A program made the position numbers and the translations under genes. From Granulicella arctica (GTDB lineage Bacteria; Acidobacteriota; Terriglobia; Terriglobales; Acidobacteriaceae), in contig NZ_JAGTUT010000005.1 in assembly GCF_025685605.1 (NCBI RefSeq), forward strand, positions 1 through 64,000: a stretch of DNA of 64,000 nucleotides, written 5' to 3'. This document shows positions 35,133-43,757 of this stretch, in pieces; the first letter of the stretch is position 1, and each line of letters starts with the position of its first letter. A model generated the notes under the pieces. It saw nothing but the letters and a program-made list of their open reading frames with translations. It was not told where the DNA came from and ran no database searches.

Positions 35133-35882
35133 TTAGTTCGTTTTGACTGGCGTTCTCAGTTCGCTCTCGGGCTGAATCTCTTCAATCTCAACCTCGGTAT
35201 GGCGGACCGTATCGTGAATATGCTCCGTGCGCTCCGATGCGGTCTTGCCCACGACCACTTCTTCTACAACGTGCGCTGTCTTTCCGACCACGGCTTCTTC
35301 GGCTGTCTCGGTGAGTTCGAACACTTGATTGCCCTGAAGTGCCAGATCTGCATCCGTGACCGGACGGTTCACGGCATTTCGCTCGACAACGACATGCTCC
35401 TCGCGGAGGTCGATCGACTCCTCTATAGGAATCTCGATGACCCGCCGATAAACACGGACACCACCTTGATCCACCGTCCGCTTGCCCACGGCGAGTTCCT
35501 CTTCGACGAGGGGAATAGTTGTCTCATCCTCCGCTCCAACCGAAAGTGCAGCGGCTTTGGGCGTCACGACAGCATCATCAATCTTGGTAGCCTTGTGGCT
35601 TCCAAAGATCTTCTCAACAGCAGAAACATGCCCTTGCACGGTCGAAACCGCCACGACAACGCCGCCGTTGCGTATTCCTTCCAGCAGATGTTGGCGGTCA
35701 CGGGCCGGAATCCCAAATTCGTCGAGAGCAGAACCGGCGGCATGCTCCTGTCCTTCGTCTCCAATGACCGCGATCGATGTGGGAGGAATGCCTTGTTTAT
35801 AAAGATCTTCAGTTGCTGCGGCAGCCTGATCTTGGTGATGGAATAGGCACACAAGATGAGTGAGCTCGTCGGTCATTGCCAT
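35133..35882 (-). CDS. YsnF/AvaK-type stress protein
   Basis: 249 residues from ATG 35882, chosen because GGAGG lies 5 bases upstream; the frame opens at 35927. N-terminal domain begins DELTHLVCLFHHQDQAAAA, and the DUF2382 domain (IPLVEEELAVGKRTVDQGGV, EESIDLREEHVVVERNAVN, VVGKTAHVVEEVVVGKTASE) closely parallels the gene at 33734, showing tandem duplication around the OmpA gene. Confidence 0.82.
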   Translation of the reverse strand: MAMTDELTHLVCLFHHQDQAAAATEDLYKQGIPPTSIAVIGDEGQEHAAGSALDEFGIPARDRQHLLEGIRNGGVVVAVSTVQGHVSAVEKIFGSHKATKIDDAVVTPKAAALSVGAEDETTIPLVEEELAVGKRTVDQGGVRVYRRVIEIPIEESIDLREEHVVVERNAVNRPVTDADLALQGNQVFELTETAEEAVVGKTAHVVEEVVVGKTASERTEHIHDTVRHTEVEIEEIQPESELRTPVKTN

Positions 35883-36225
35883 GAATCCTCCATAGGTGAA
35901 GTCGCGAGATCTTACGGTTGCAGGCACAGCTCTACGTCGGCGTAGGCCGCGATTCAGGTGCTACAAATGGCTGCTAGTCGTGCTGGATGGATAGGAGAGC
36001 GGCCTTCGGATCGATACCTGCAGCCCCTAGGTTCCCAGTATTGAGTTGCCTATTTTTTGGCTTCGGTTGTACCTGAAACTTTGAAATGTGCGTCTGGGAG
36101 ACGACATAAATGCCGGCAATTTCATGGAAAACACCTTGGTCGCGATAGGGGAAGGCTAGAACGCGCATCCAATGGCGCAACCGGCTGCGAGCAAGACCTT
36201 TGAGCCGGATCTATGGAGGGGATCT
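35883..36225. other. Intergenic stretch between stress genes
   Basis: 343 bases between divergent genes. A short minus-strand frame (35974-36180, 68 residues) is open but lacks a convincing ribosome site or recognisable sequence. Promoters for both flanking genes must lie here; no clear operator is visible. Confidence 0.4.
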
Positions 36226-36702
36226 ATGACCAAACGCGCCATCGCTGTTTTCGCCGCACTCTTTATGTCCGTCTGTACCCTTGCTCACGCACAGGCTCCC
36301 GCCGGGGCGACAGGACAGTGTAAAGACGGCACCTACTCCACCGCCAAGGCTAAGAGCGGAGCCTGCTCCGGACACAAGGGCGTGCAGACTTGGTACGCAA
36401 CAGCTTCGGCAGCACCGGCACCGGCCCCAACAGCAACGCCCAGCGCAGCTCCAACGCCGCCTCCGGCCCCGACCTCTGCGACCGCATCTCGCCCCTCTGC
36501 GACCTCCAGCCCGTCAACTATGCCGAGCCAGCCCGCAGCCGGGGGCGGACCGGGCCAGGTTTGGGTCAATACCTCCACCAAGGTCTACCATTGCAGCGGC
36601 GATCGATATTACGGCAAGACGAAAAAAGGTGCTTATATGAGCGAGTCTGACGCCGTAGCCAAAGGCGCACGCCCCGACGCTGGAAAGCCTTGCCCCAAGT
36701 AG
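36226..36702 (+). CDS. DUF3761-type secreted protein
   Basis: 158 residues from ATG 36226 (GGAGGGG upstream). Signal peptide to about residue 23 (AHAQ), then the DUF3761-like core QCKDGTYSTAKAKSGACSGH with paired cysteines, a Pro/Ala/Ser/Thr linker (about 60-105) and a C-terminal motif VWVNTSTKVYHCSGDRYYG, common in secreted acidobacterial and proteobacterial proteins. Probably periplasmic; function unknown. Confidence 0.78.
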   Translation: MTKRAIAVFAALFMSVCTLAHAQAPAGATGQCKDGTYSTAKAKSGACSGHKGVQTWYATASAAPAPAPTATPSAAPTPPPAPTSATASRPSATSSPSTMPSQPAAGGGPGQVWVNTSTKVYHCSGDRYYGKTKKGAYMSESDAVAKGARPDAGKPCPK

Positions 36703-36785
36703 CGTTTCACCCCAAGGTCTCAGGCCGAGGAGAAGCCTGAGAAGCAGCTCAACCAGCTTTCCGCATCTCACACCCGAGGTCATGT

Positions 36786-37199
36786 ATGGGACTACTAGAC
36801 ACAATTGAAGGAATGGCCAGTCAACAGGGCCAGGGGACCAACTCAGGCACGAACGCGAATGTCGCTAGTGGCATGATGCAGGCTCTTGAACAGCAACCTG
36901 GCGGCCTCTCCGGCGTCATCGACTCTTTCCGCAACAACGGTATGGCCGACCACGTCCAAAACTGGTCCAACGGCCAGGAACCCGCCGCCACGCCCGGCCA
37001 GATCGAACAAGGTCTCGGAAACACAGGCTTCATCGAGAACGTTGCTGCGAAGGCTGGTGTCTCGCCTGAAATCGCGAAGGTAGCCATGGCAACCGTGCTT
37101 CCGATGGTGCTCGCGCATTTCACCAATGGGGGCCAGCAGGCTCCGCCGCAGAGTGGCTACGGTGGCATGGCATCCCAGCTTCTCAGCAAGTTCCTCTAA
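36786..37199 (+). CDS. YidB/DUF937-family protein
   Basis: 137 residues beginning MGLLDTIEGMASQ with a low-complexity Gln/Gly/Asn stretch, then a helical DUF937/YidB domain (GGLSGVIDSFRNNGMADHV; GNTGFIENVAAKAGVSPEIA; VLPMVLAHFTNGG). Family members are small cytoplasmic proteins of unknown role. Followed 24 bases later by the LysM gene on the same strand. Confidence 0.82.
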   Translation: MGLLDTIEGMASQQGQGTNSGTNANVASGMMQALEQQPGGLSGVIDSFRNNGMADHVQNWSNGQEPAATPGQIEQGLGNTGFIENVAAKAGVSPEIAKVAMATVLPMVLAHFTNGGQQAPPQSGYGGMASQLLSKFL

Positions 37200-37223
37200 A
37201 CCCATTTTTCCAGGAGAACCGAA

Positions 37224-37619
37224 GTGGCTGATTTTCAGGCATTGCAGCAGAAATACGCTCCCGTCGTCGACATGATTAAGAAGTTCGAGCCGTACGGGGC
37301 CAAATTTGTAGGCTCCGACTTGGTGGGTGAGCAGTATCATCTCGTTGCTCAGGTTCCATCGCAGGTAGTGCTGGAACGCGTTTGGGACATCATCAAGCAG
37401 GTCGACCCGCAGTACGCCGATCTCAAGCATGAGATCAGCAACACCGGCGGTCAGGACGGGTCCTACACCATTCAATCGGGCGACAATCTCAGTAAAGTGA
37501 GCGAGCTCTTCTACGGTCATGCTAACAAGTACGATGAGATCGCCAAGGCCAATCACCTGGCCGACGCGAACAAGATTCAAGTCGGCCAGATCCTCGACAT
37601 CCCACTCATCAAGTCCTGA
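37224..37619 (+). CDS. LysM-domain protein (Kbp/YgaU-like)
   Basis: 131 residues, GTG start. An N-terminal alpha/beta domain (ADFQALQQKYAPVVDMIKKF, VLERVWDIIKQVDPQYADL) precedes a LysM domain (YTIQSGDNLSKVSELFYG, ANKIQVGQILDIP, about 82-129). The arrangement is like Kbp/YgaU, a cytoplasmic potassium-binding BON-LysM protein; the N-terminal part is only loosely BON-like. Fits the osmotic-stress theme of this island. Confidence 0.8.
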   Translation: MADFQALQQKYAPVVDMIKKFEPYGAKFVGSDLVGEQYHLVAQVPSQVVLERVWDIIKQVDPQYADLKHEISNTGGQDGSYTIQSGDNLSKVSELFYGHANKYDEIAKANHLADANKIQVGQILDIPLIKS

Positions 37620-37652
37620 AACAACTTAGGGGACCAATTCGGACTTGAAAAT

Positions 37653-37985
37653 TCACACTGCTAAACGGATAAAACTGATAAACCAATCGGCATATGGCGT
37701 GTTGACTGCCATATGCCGATTCCAGTCCGGAGCACCGTCTGTCCACCAGACCGGCCCGCGCTCACCCAATTGATGCTTGGCTTGATCGACCCTCTTCCGG
37801 GCTGCTTCGCGGCCGACCAAATCCCCAGTACGCAGAGATGCGCCCTTTGCCCTTCGCGCCTCCATCAACTCGTTGACCAGGAGCTGCTTCGCTTCGGACG
37901 GAAGTGAAGGGTTCGTGCATCGCCAAAGACGCCCTTTGACCACGAAGTATCGTCCGTCCGGAGTGACCGGATAGCCTGACTTCAC
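37653..37985 (-). CDS. Conserved hypothetical protein, last gene of resolvase-HNH operon
   Basis: 110 residues. Signature stretches GYPVTPDGRYFVVKGRLWR, ELMEARRA, and RGPVWWTDGAPDWNRHM ending NTPYADW are characteristic of a small family frequently found in proteobacterial and acidobacterial genomes, of unknown function. Start overlaps the HNH stop by four bases. The 3' end contains a 14-base perfect inverted repeat that is coding. Confidence 0.75.
   Translation of the reverse strand: MKSGYPVTPDGRYFVVKGRLWRCTNPSLPSEAKQLLVNELMEARRAKGASLRTGDLVGREAARKRVDQAKHQLGERGPVWWTDGAPDWNRHMAVNTPYADWFISFIRLAV
37662..37681. promoter_or_regulatory. CGGATAA-type operator site 3
   Basis: TAAACGGATAA overlaps AAACTGATAA in the same direction, spacing nine bases. 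It lies between convergent genes and overlaps the last codons of the minus-strand gene. Confidence 0.5.
37685..37721. terminator. 14-base perfect inverted repeat near convergent gene ends
   Basis: Arms 37685-37698 and 37708-37721 (AATCGGCATATGGC and its complement, loop of nine). It falls inside the last codons of the minus-strand gene that ends at 37653 and just beyond the plus-strand LysM gene. Position suggests it ends transcription of the LysM gene; there is no T-tract, so a protein-binding role is possible. Confidence 0.45.
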
Positions 37986-38425
37986 TTCTGCGAAACCTTG
38001 ATCTCGAACAAGGGAATGGCTGCGGCTGCGGGACCTCGCACTTTGAAGTCGAGGGTGGTCTGCTCATGCGCTTCCGGGTGTTGCTCGCGCCAAAGAATAC
38101 GGAGCAACTCCGGCCATTCGTTTTCAAGAAACTGTGTGCGGCTTACTTTAGCGTGACAAGGGAGGCAAAGCGTAATCATCAGCTTCGGATCGCTGTTGCC
38201 AGGCTTACGGTGATGAACTGCCACCGATCGCTTTCCCCGCTTTACTGTCGCACAGTTGGGGATACGACATCTGTAGCCATCACGAGCCAGGACTTCTTCG
38301 CGATGGCCACCGAAATACTCCTCATCTTGACGCTTCAGCGTGTAGCAGGTCGAGCAGAGGCCTAGGGCGAGGATCTTCTCATTCCCGCAGGGACAATGCA
38401 GAGAGCGTTGAACCGGACCCTTCAT
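37982..38425 (-). CDS. HNH endonuclease with N-terminal zinc-finger-like CxC/CxxC
   Basis: 147 residues. N-terminal cysteine pairs (HCPCGN and LCSTCY) are followed by an HNH core: YRCRIPNC, VAVHHRKPGN (His-His), and ITLCLPCHAKV. Likely a metal-dependent DNA endonuclease. It overlaps the resolvase upstream by four bases and the small conserved gene downstream by four bases, so the three form one translationally coupled operon, possibly a mobile or defence cassette divergent from the SIR2 gene. Confidence 0.85.
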   Translation of the reverse strand: MKGPVQRSLHCPCGNEKILALGLCSTCYTLKRQDEEYFGGHREEVLARDGYRCRIPNCATVKRGKRSVAVHHRKPGNSDPKLMITLCLPCHAKVSRTQFLENEWPELLRILWREQHPEAHEQTTLDFKVRGPAAAAIPLFEIKVSQK

Positions 38426-39102
38426 AGTGACGCTCCCGAGGAAGACCGACCCCGCTTTGTCGATCTCGGCTTCTTTGGAAGGAAAGCAGCTTCAGCGGCG
38501 GCCCAGCCTAAATAACGATAGACAGTCGCTCGATTGACACCGAACTCGCGGGCTAAACTCGCCTTCTCCTCGCCTTCGGCCAAACGACGGCTCAGCTCCG
38601 CCGCTCTCTCCGGCGAGAACTTACGTTTGCGGCCCTTGTACGCACCGGCCCGCTTTGCAAGCTCAATCCCCTCTCTTTGACGCTCACGAATCAGGTCACG
38701 TTCAAACTGAGCGACCGCTCCCATGACACTCAGCATCAGGTTCGCCATCGGCGCGTCTTCGCCGGTAAACGTCAGTCCCTCCTTCAAGAAGTGAACCGAG
38801 ATTCCGCGCTCCGTCATAAGATCGACCAGTTTCCTCAAATCACCCAGATTCCGCCCCAGGCGATCCATCGAGTGACAGAACACCGAGTCCCCTTCCCTCA
38901 CAAAGTCCAGCATCGCTGTGAGCTGAGGGCGCTTCACGTCCTTGCCGGAAGCTTTATCCAGGAACGTCTTGTCTAGGTCCATCCCTTCGAGCTGCCGGTG
39001 CTCGTTCTGATCGAGGCTGCTAACGCGGACGTACCCAACCCGTTGCCCCTTCGGATGCCGGGCATTCTTAGGTGTTGCTTTAGACTTTATGACTTTGGGC
39101 AT
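38422..39102 (-). CDS. Serine recombinase (resolvase/invertase family)
   Basis: 226 residues. Catalytic domain starts GYVRVSSLDQNEHRQLEG with the nucleophilic Ser in VSSLDQ, then DKASGKDVKRPQL, VFCHSMDRLGRNLGDL and the E-helix FERDLIRERQREG. A C-terminal helix-turn-helix (ASLAREFGVNRATVYRYL) and a basic tail finish it. It catalyses resolution or inversion at short sites. The basic tail (PKKPRSTKRGR) is somewhat longer than in TnpR. The intergenic stretch toward 39261 may hold its sites. Confidence 0.9.
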   Translation of the reverse strand: MPKVIKSKATPKNARHPKGQRVGYVRVSSLDQNEHRQLEGMDLDKTFLDKASGKDVKRPQLTAMLDFVREGDSVFCHSMDRLGRNLGDLRKLVDLMTERGISVHFLKEGLTFTGEDAPMANLMLSVMGAVAQFERDLIRERQREGIELAKRAGAYKGRKRKFSPERAAELSRRLAEGEEKASLAREFGVNRATVYRYLGWAAAEAAFLPKKPRSTKRGRSSSGASL

Positions 39103-39260
39103 TGTGTGTATCTTAACTCAGTAGCCAACTCTAAAGCAACGCGTTTCAGCCCGGAATGCGACGCCGCGATACGGTATACCCCAGAGACACGTTCAGAAAT
39201 CCTCAACTCAGCAACTTGTATGGCCTGAGTGTTATCTTCAGCGTAAAAGGAAGGTGCACT

Positions 39261-42200
39261 TTGGCGTCTGCGAGCCTCGGTCCAGTCACACGTTTGCCTC
39301 TCGGTCTTAGGCAAGCTCTTGAACGTGGGAATTGTGTCTTGTTTCTAGGAGCTGGGATTGGAGGCCATTACACCAGGCCAGATGGAACACCGGCTCCAGA
39401 TGGTACAAAGCTTGCTGAAGACCTTATTGCGACCTTTAAGCTCGGCATTCCGACGACAGACCTGCCACGAGTTTCCCAGTTCGCAGAGATCCAAACCTCC
39501 CGAACAAGCCTCGATTCATTTGTGAGGCGGTCCCTTGCGAACCTCGAGCCTGACGAACATATTCAGTGGCTAACGACATTTCGCTGGCGGTCAATTTTCA
39601 CGACAAATTACGACATGGGCTTGGAGCGTGCGTACAAGCTAAATCCGAATCCGCCCCAAAATCCAGTACCGATCGCCGTTACCGCCGACCTTCGCTACAC
39701 AGACACGCTGGTCGATGTTCCTGTTTTTCATCTTCATGGAACGCCGTACAGCCCGTGCACATCACCGATCGTCATTACGCAGACGGACTACACTCGCTAT
39801 CAAGAGAATCGCGAGATGGTCTGGAGCCGCCTAAAGAACGATGCGGCAACTTCGACACTTCTGTACATCGGCTACTCCGGTAGAGATCCAAACTGGCAAC
39901 TGATTATCGAAGAAGTAGCGCGGGAATTTTCACCGTCTCAGCCACCGATGGCCTACAGGATTGATCCCTTTGCCGACCCCCTAGACGTTGTATTGCATCG
40001 TGAGGTTAGGCGTGTCGAAACACTCGTTATGTCTCTACCTGAGCTACATGCGCTTGTCGAGCAGGAGTTGGGAGACCGTCGGCCCGCACCGGATACAGTA
40101 AACGCGTTACGCGACAAGGTTCCCCAACACCTGAGAGATGCTTACGAGGATTCCCCAGCCGCGATGTTGCGTCTTCTGGAGTCCTGGATTTATGTAAATG
40201 ATGAGAGCACAACGGACCTTCCGAATACAAAAGACTTCCTTCGGGGCTCCAAACCCAACTGGTCTCTCATCGCACAAAGCCACAAGTTCAAAAGGGATGT
40301 CGAAGATGAGCTTTGGGAATGGACGCTGGAATTCAGTACAAACCCCAAGTCTAAGAGCGCCGCTGCGGTTTTAACGGGTCCGGCGGGCTATGGCATCACG
40401 ACAATTCTTATGGCCGAAGCACTTCGTATCGTCGACGGTGGAATCGGACCAGTGTTTATGCTTCGAGAAGGTGCAGAAGTAAACGAGGGCGACGTAGCCT
40501 ATGCCACTTCCCTGTTCCCGGACGTTGACTGCTATTTCGTAGTTGACCAGGCGCGAGAGCACTCGCAAAACATTCAGGCTGCCTTAGCACAACAGCGTAA
40601 AGCAAAGACCAACTGCCTGTTTCTAATGGGCGTTCGGCGCAACGAATGGATGTCATCAAAAATTCACTTCAAAGCCGTCGAGTTTGAGATTGATCCCCTT
40701 TCGGACATCGAGATTAATAATCTTCTGGATTTCCTTGGGGCAGAGAACTCTCTTGGGGAGCTAGAGCAACTGGACCGAGACTTCCAGTTCACCATTGTTA
40801 AAAACAAGCATGAAAAGCAGCTTTTGGTAGCCATGCGTGAGGCGATGGCAGGGGAGGGGGTAGGCTTTGATTCGATCATCGAGGGAGAGTATCGAAGTAT
40901 CGACGTGGAGAAATCACCCTCGATCTCCCGAGATCTCTACCTACTGGTGTGCTGCTTCTATCAGCATGGCATGTTGATTCGCGATGAGCTGATGGAAACA
41001 GTGCTAGGGTACCCCCTGCAATCACTCTATGAAGACGTTGGGACCAACCTGGAGGGGTTGGTGGAATACACCGAAACGAACATCGTAAAGGGACAGTATG
41101 CTGCAAGAGCTCGGCACAGGATTATCGCTCAGATTGTTTGGAAGAAGTGCGGTACGCGTGAACTCAAGGAACACTTGTTGCAAAAGGCGATGGAGAAGCT
41201 AAATCTCACATATCGCCTGGACAAGAAGGTATTCGAGCTATTTATTCGTTCTGACGAAATCGTAGACACATTCAGCACCCTCGCCGGAAAGATCAAGTTC
41301 TTCGAGACGGCTGCGCGGCGTGACCCAGACAACGTGTTTGTGCTTCAACATTTCGCTCGAATGCTTTTACGAGAGAAGAACCTTGTCTTGGCCCTAAATC
41401 AAATCGATGACGCGATAGCAAAAGATCGAACAAAGACAATCCGTTCTTTGCATCACACGCGCGGTCTTGTCCTCGCAGAGTTGGCTATGAGTGAGGAAAA
41501 CAACGAGGTTGCCCGGAAGCGACTGGCGCATGCCGAGCGAGAATTTCAGTTTTGTATGGCGTCGAAAGAGACGGACTCATATGGACATTCAGGACTTGCG
41601 AATCTGTATCTGGATTGGTCTCGACGGCCTAAGATTTCTGATGACGAAGCGACTGAATACCTAGAAAAGGCGGAAGCCGTCGTTTCTGAAGGGTTAAAGG
41701 TAGTCAGTGAGCGAGCCTCGCTCCTCATCACATCCGCTGGAGTACAAAAGGATTTAGGCAACCAACCTGCGCGGCTGAGCAAGCTCAGGCAGGCCGTGGA
41801 TGCCGATCATGCCAGCCCTGTAGCAAGATACCTTTTAGGAAGAGCCTACCGTGATCAGAAGCTCCCCCTCAAGACCTTAGAGGTGCTTGATCCCATCATC
41901 AAGAGTGACTTCAAGCAGGTTCGCGCATACCTTGAGTACACTCGCGCCATGCTGGAGACTGGCGAATCGATCAAAAAGGCAGCCGCGACTCTGGCTCAGT
42001 GCAAGCTTGACGGAGAGACCGAGCCAGCTTTCATCGGCCTTTATGGTGGTCTTCTTTACCTAGATGGGAAGTATGACGGTGCTCTAAAGCTTTGGGAAAG
42101 CGGCAAAGAGCTTGACTTGTCAGACGAGGAAAGAACCCGTCGACAGTATGCCCCGAGAGATCATGCGACCGGAAACAGACTGAAGTTCACAGGTCACGTG

Positions 42201-42368
42201 GTTCATCGAAAGCCCAATTACGTCTTGATTCAACCCGAGGAAGGTCCAGTTGTGCTCAGCCGCATCACGCATGTTGGCAAGACTACCCTCGAAAAAGATC
42301 AGAAGATCGAGTTTGAGCTTTCTTTCTCCGCCAAAGGAGCACTAGCCGAAGGCCTACGGCTTATCTAG
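39261..42368 (+). CDS. SIR2-STAND NTPase-TPR protein with C-terminal cold-shock-like domain (putative antiphage effector)
   Basis: 1035 residues from TTG 39261 with AAGGAAGG 6-13 bases upstream; an ATG at 39156 lacks context. SIR2 domain (about 15-250): VLFLGAGIGGHY, FTTNYD, HLHGTPYS and LLYIGYSGRD, the NAD-binding and catalytic His motifs. STAND-like ATPase (about 330-620): P-loop region reads GPAGYGITT, with Ile where Lys is expected; CYFVVDQA is a likely Walker B. TPR-like helices (about 680-960). The last 65 residues (FTGHVVHRKPNYVLIQPEEG, then DQKIEFELSFSAKGALAEGL) resemble a cold-shock OB fold. SIR2-STAND proteins in the Avs/DSR class deplete NAD on phage infection; that role is inferred here. 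Confidence 0.8.
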   Translation: MASASLGPVTRLPLGLRQALERGNCVLFLGAGIGGHYTRPDGTPAPDGTKLAEDLIATFKLGIPTTDLPRVSQFAEIQTSRTSLDSFVRRSLANLEPDEHIQWLTTFRWRSIFTTNYDMGLERAYKLNPNPPQNPVPIAVTADLRYTDTLVDVPVFHLHGTPYSPCTSPIVITQTDYTRYQENREMVWSRLKNDAATSTLLYIGYSGRDPNWQLIIEEVAREFSPSQPPMAYRIDPFADPLDVVLHREVRRVETLVMSLPELHALVEQELGDRRPAPDTVNALRDKVPQHLRDAYEDSPAAMLRLLESWIYVNDESTTDLPNTKDFLRGSKPNWSLIAQSHKFKRDVEDELWEWTLEFSTNPKSKSAAAVLTGPAGYGITTILMAEALRIVDGGIGPVFMLREGAEVNEGDVAYATSLFPDVDCYFVVDQAREHSQNIQAALAQQRKAKTNCLFLMGVRRNEWMSSKIHFKAVEFEIDPLSDIEINNLLDFLGAENSLGELEQLDRDFQFTIVKNKHEKQLLVAMREAMAGEGVGFDSIIEGEYRSIDVEKSPSISRDLYLLVCCFYQHGMLIRDELMETVLGYPLQSLYEDVGTNLEGLVEYTETNIVKGQYAARARHRIIAQIVWKKCGTRELKEHLLQKAMEKLNLTYRLDKKVFELFIRSDEIVDTFSTLAGKIKFFETAARRDPDNVFVLQHFARMLLREKNLVLALNQIDDAIAKDRTKTIRSLHHTRGLVLAELAMSEENNEVARKRLAHAEREFQFCMASKETDSYGHSGLANLYLDWSRRPKISDDEATEYLEKAEAVVSEGLKVVSERASLLITSAGVQKDLGNQPARLSKLRQAVDADHASPVARYLLGRAYRDQKLPLKTLEVLDPIIKSDFKQVRAYLEYTRAMLETGESIKKAAATLAQCKLDGETEPAFIGLYGGLLYLDGKYDGALKLWESGKELDLSDEERTRRQYAPRDHATGNRLKFTGHVVHRKPNYVLIQPEEGPVVLSRITHVGKTTLEKDQKIEFELSFSAKGALAEGLRLI

Positions 42369-42474
42369 GGGTTCGCCGCACGGGGCGTTCGATCAACCGT
42401 TCCGAAAACCGCAAATAGGGGCGATGCCCTCCTAAAATCGCAGGCTCAATCTGCTGGATGTTACGATCCCTCAC

Positions 42475-43002
42475 ATGCATAAATTGACGCTAGCACTCGC
42501 CTCTATAGGCCTGCTTCTGTTGTGCCCTGCCTCGGCGCTGATTGCACAAAAGTACGACGTGAAGATCGTCGATCGGAAGGATAACGAGACGGACTACTCC
42601 TATGTGGTGCCTAGTTACTCCAGCTCACACTCCGATTCGAGCGCTAATTGCAGCACCACGGACACAAATATCAACTGCAATGGCTCCACAACCAGCAACG
42701 GCTACAGCACCCCCGCCCACCAGGTGTCATTTCATGTGCGCGGGGCAACGTTCATGCTGCTCTTGCCGGACGGTCGAGCAGCGGTCGTGAATTGCGAGAG
42801 CAAGTTCGCGGAGCGTATGGCTGGCCGCGCGGGAAACCACCGAGATTGTCGGATGCCTCTGGTCGACAACATCCAGGCGGAGTTCAAAGGCGACAAAGCG
42901 AAACTGGAATGGGTGGTCAGCCTAGACGGTAAAAAGATGCAATCCGAGACGTACAAGGTTTTGGCCGTTATGGATAAGCCGGTGACGGCACCCCCGCACT
43001 AG
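42475..43002 (+). CDS. Secreted protein, unknown function
   Basis: 175 residues with signal peptide (about 1-25, ending SALIAQ). A Ser/Thr/Asn-rich segment with two cysteines (NCSTTDTNINCNGSTTSNG) is followed by a beta-rich half (VSFHVRGATFMLLLPDGRAA). Similar small exported proteins are common in Acidobacteriota; role unknown. Confidence 0.6.
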   Translation: MHKLTLALASIGLLLLCPASALIAQKYDVKIVDRKDNETDYSYVVPSYSSSHSDSSANCSTTDTNINCNGSTTSNGYSTPAHQVSFHVRGATFMLLLPDGRAAVVNCESKFAERMAGRAGNHRDCRMPLVDNIQAEFKGDKAKLEWVVSLDGKKMQSETYKVLAVMDKPVTAPPH

Positions 43003-43017
43003 ATTGTCGGCTAGGGA

Positions 43018-43035
43018 TATACCAGTTATGGTATA
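43018..43035. promoter_or_regulatory. Inverted repeat upstream of the toxin-antitoxin operon
   Basis: TATACC and GGTATA arms separated by six bases, 17 bases before the toxin start. It overlaps a likely -10 element and fits an operator for antitoxin autoregulation. Confidence 0.5.
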
Positions 43036-43051
43036 AATGGGATTAGTGGAC

Positions 43052-43423
43052 ATGAGCACGCGACAACTCCTTTGGATCGGAAGCAGTAAAAAAGATTTGA
43101 TGGCACTGCCCGTTTCTGTAAGGAAGTTCTTCGGCCATACGCTTAATTTCGCTCAAGAAGGCGAACAGCATGAAGCTGCGAAGGTGCTCAAGGGCTTCGG
43201 AGGAGCTGGGGTCCTAGAAGTCGTGGAAAGCGATGCAGATGGAACGTATCGAGCGGTCTACACGGTCAAGTTCAAAGAAGCTGTCTTTGTTCTCCATTGC
43301 TTTCAAAAGAAGAGCAAAAGCGGTATCGCAACGCCCAAGAAGGACATGGACATCGTTCACGCAAGGCTTAAGGTTGCTGAGACTCTGGCAAAGGAGATTC
43401 GAGATGGCAAAGCGCACGATTGA
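43052..43423 (+). CDS. HigB/DUF891-type toxin of a type II toxin-antitoxin pair
   Basis: 123 residues. An in-frame ATG at 43037 is an alternative start. The motif series KDLMALPVSVRKFFGHTLN, VKFKEAVFVLHCFQKKSKSG, TPKKDMDIVHARL matches phage-derived Gp49/HigB (RelE-superfamily) toxins, ribosome-dependent mRNA interferases. The antitoxin gene overlaps by 20 bases, with toxin first, the usual higBA order. Confidence 0.88.
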   Translation: MSTRQLLWIGSSKKDLMALPVSVRKFFGHTLNFAQEGEQHEAAKVLKGFGGAGVLEVVESDADGTYRAVYTVKFKEAVFVLHCFQKKSKSGIATPKKDMDIVHARLKVAETLAKEIRDGKAHD

Positions 43424-43739
43424 TGGCATTGACGTTGAAACCAGCTCGGGGAACGTGTTTGCAGACCTTGGACTGGCCGACGCGGAACAGCTCAAAATCA
43501 AGTCGGGTTTGGTGATCGAGATCACCCGCGCCGTGCGACGGCTCGGTCTGACTCAAGGGGAAGCTGGCCAACGCATGGGTATTTCACAAGCGAAGGTCTC
43601 CGGGCTTATGCGCGGAGATTTCGCCAACCTATCGGAAAGCAAATTGATGGAATGCCTGAATCGCCTCGGGTACAACATCGAAATCAAGCTGAGTCCTGCC
43701 ATCGAGCCGATAGGTCACCGAACCCTCGCGATGGCCTGA
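43404..43739 (+). CDS. HigA/XRE-type antitoxin
   Basis: 111 residues from ATG 43404 (AAGGAG upstream). Helix-turn-helix at about 55-85 (LGLTQGEAGQRMGISQAKVS followed by GLMRGD). N-terminal part binds toxin, C-terminal part probably mediates dimerisation. It represses its own operon through the inverted repeat at 43018. Confidence 0.88.
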   Translation: MAKRTIDGIDVETSSGNVFADLGLADAEQLKIKSGLVIEITRAVRRLGLTQGEAGQRMGISQAKVSGLMRGDFANLSESKLMECLNRLGYNIEIKLSPAIEPIGHRTLAMA

Positions 43740-43757
43740 CACCGTAGAGGAGACCCT

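Noticed and set aside
37685..37721. Perfect 14-base palindrome considered as part of the CGGATAA operator family
   Set aside because: Its sequence (CGGCATATGGC) is different from the half-site; kept as a separate hairpin.
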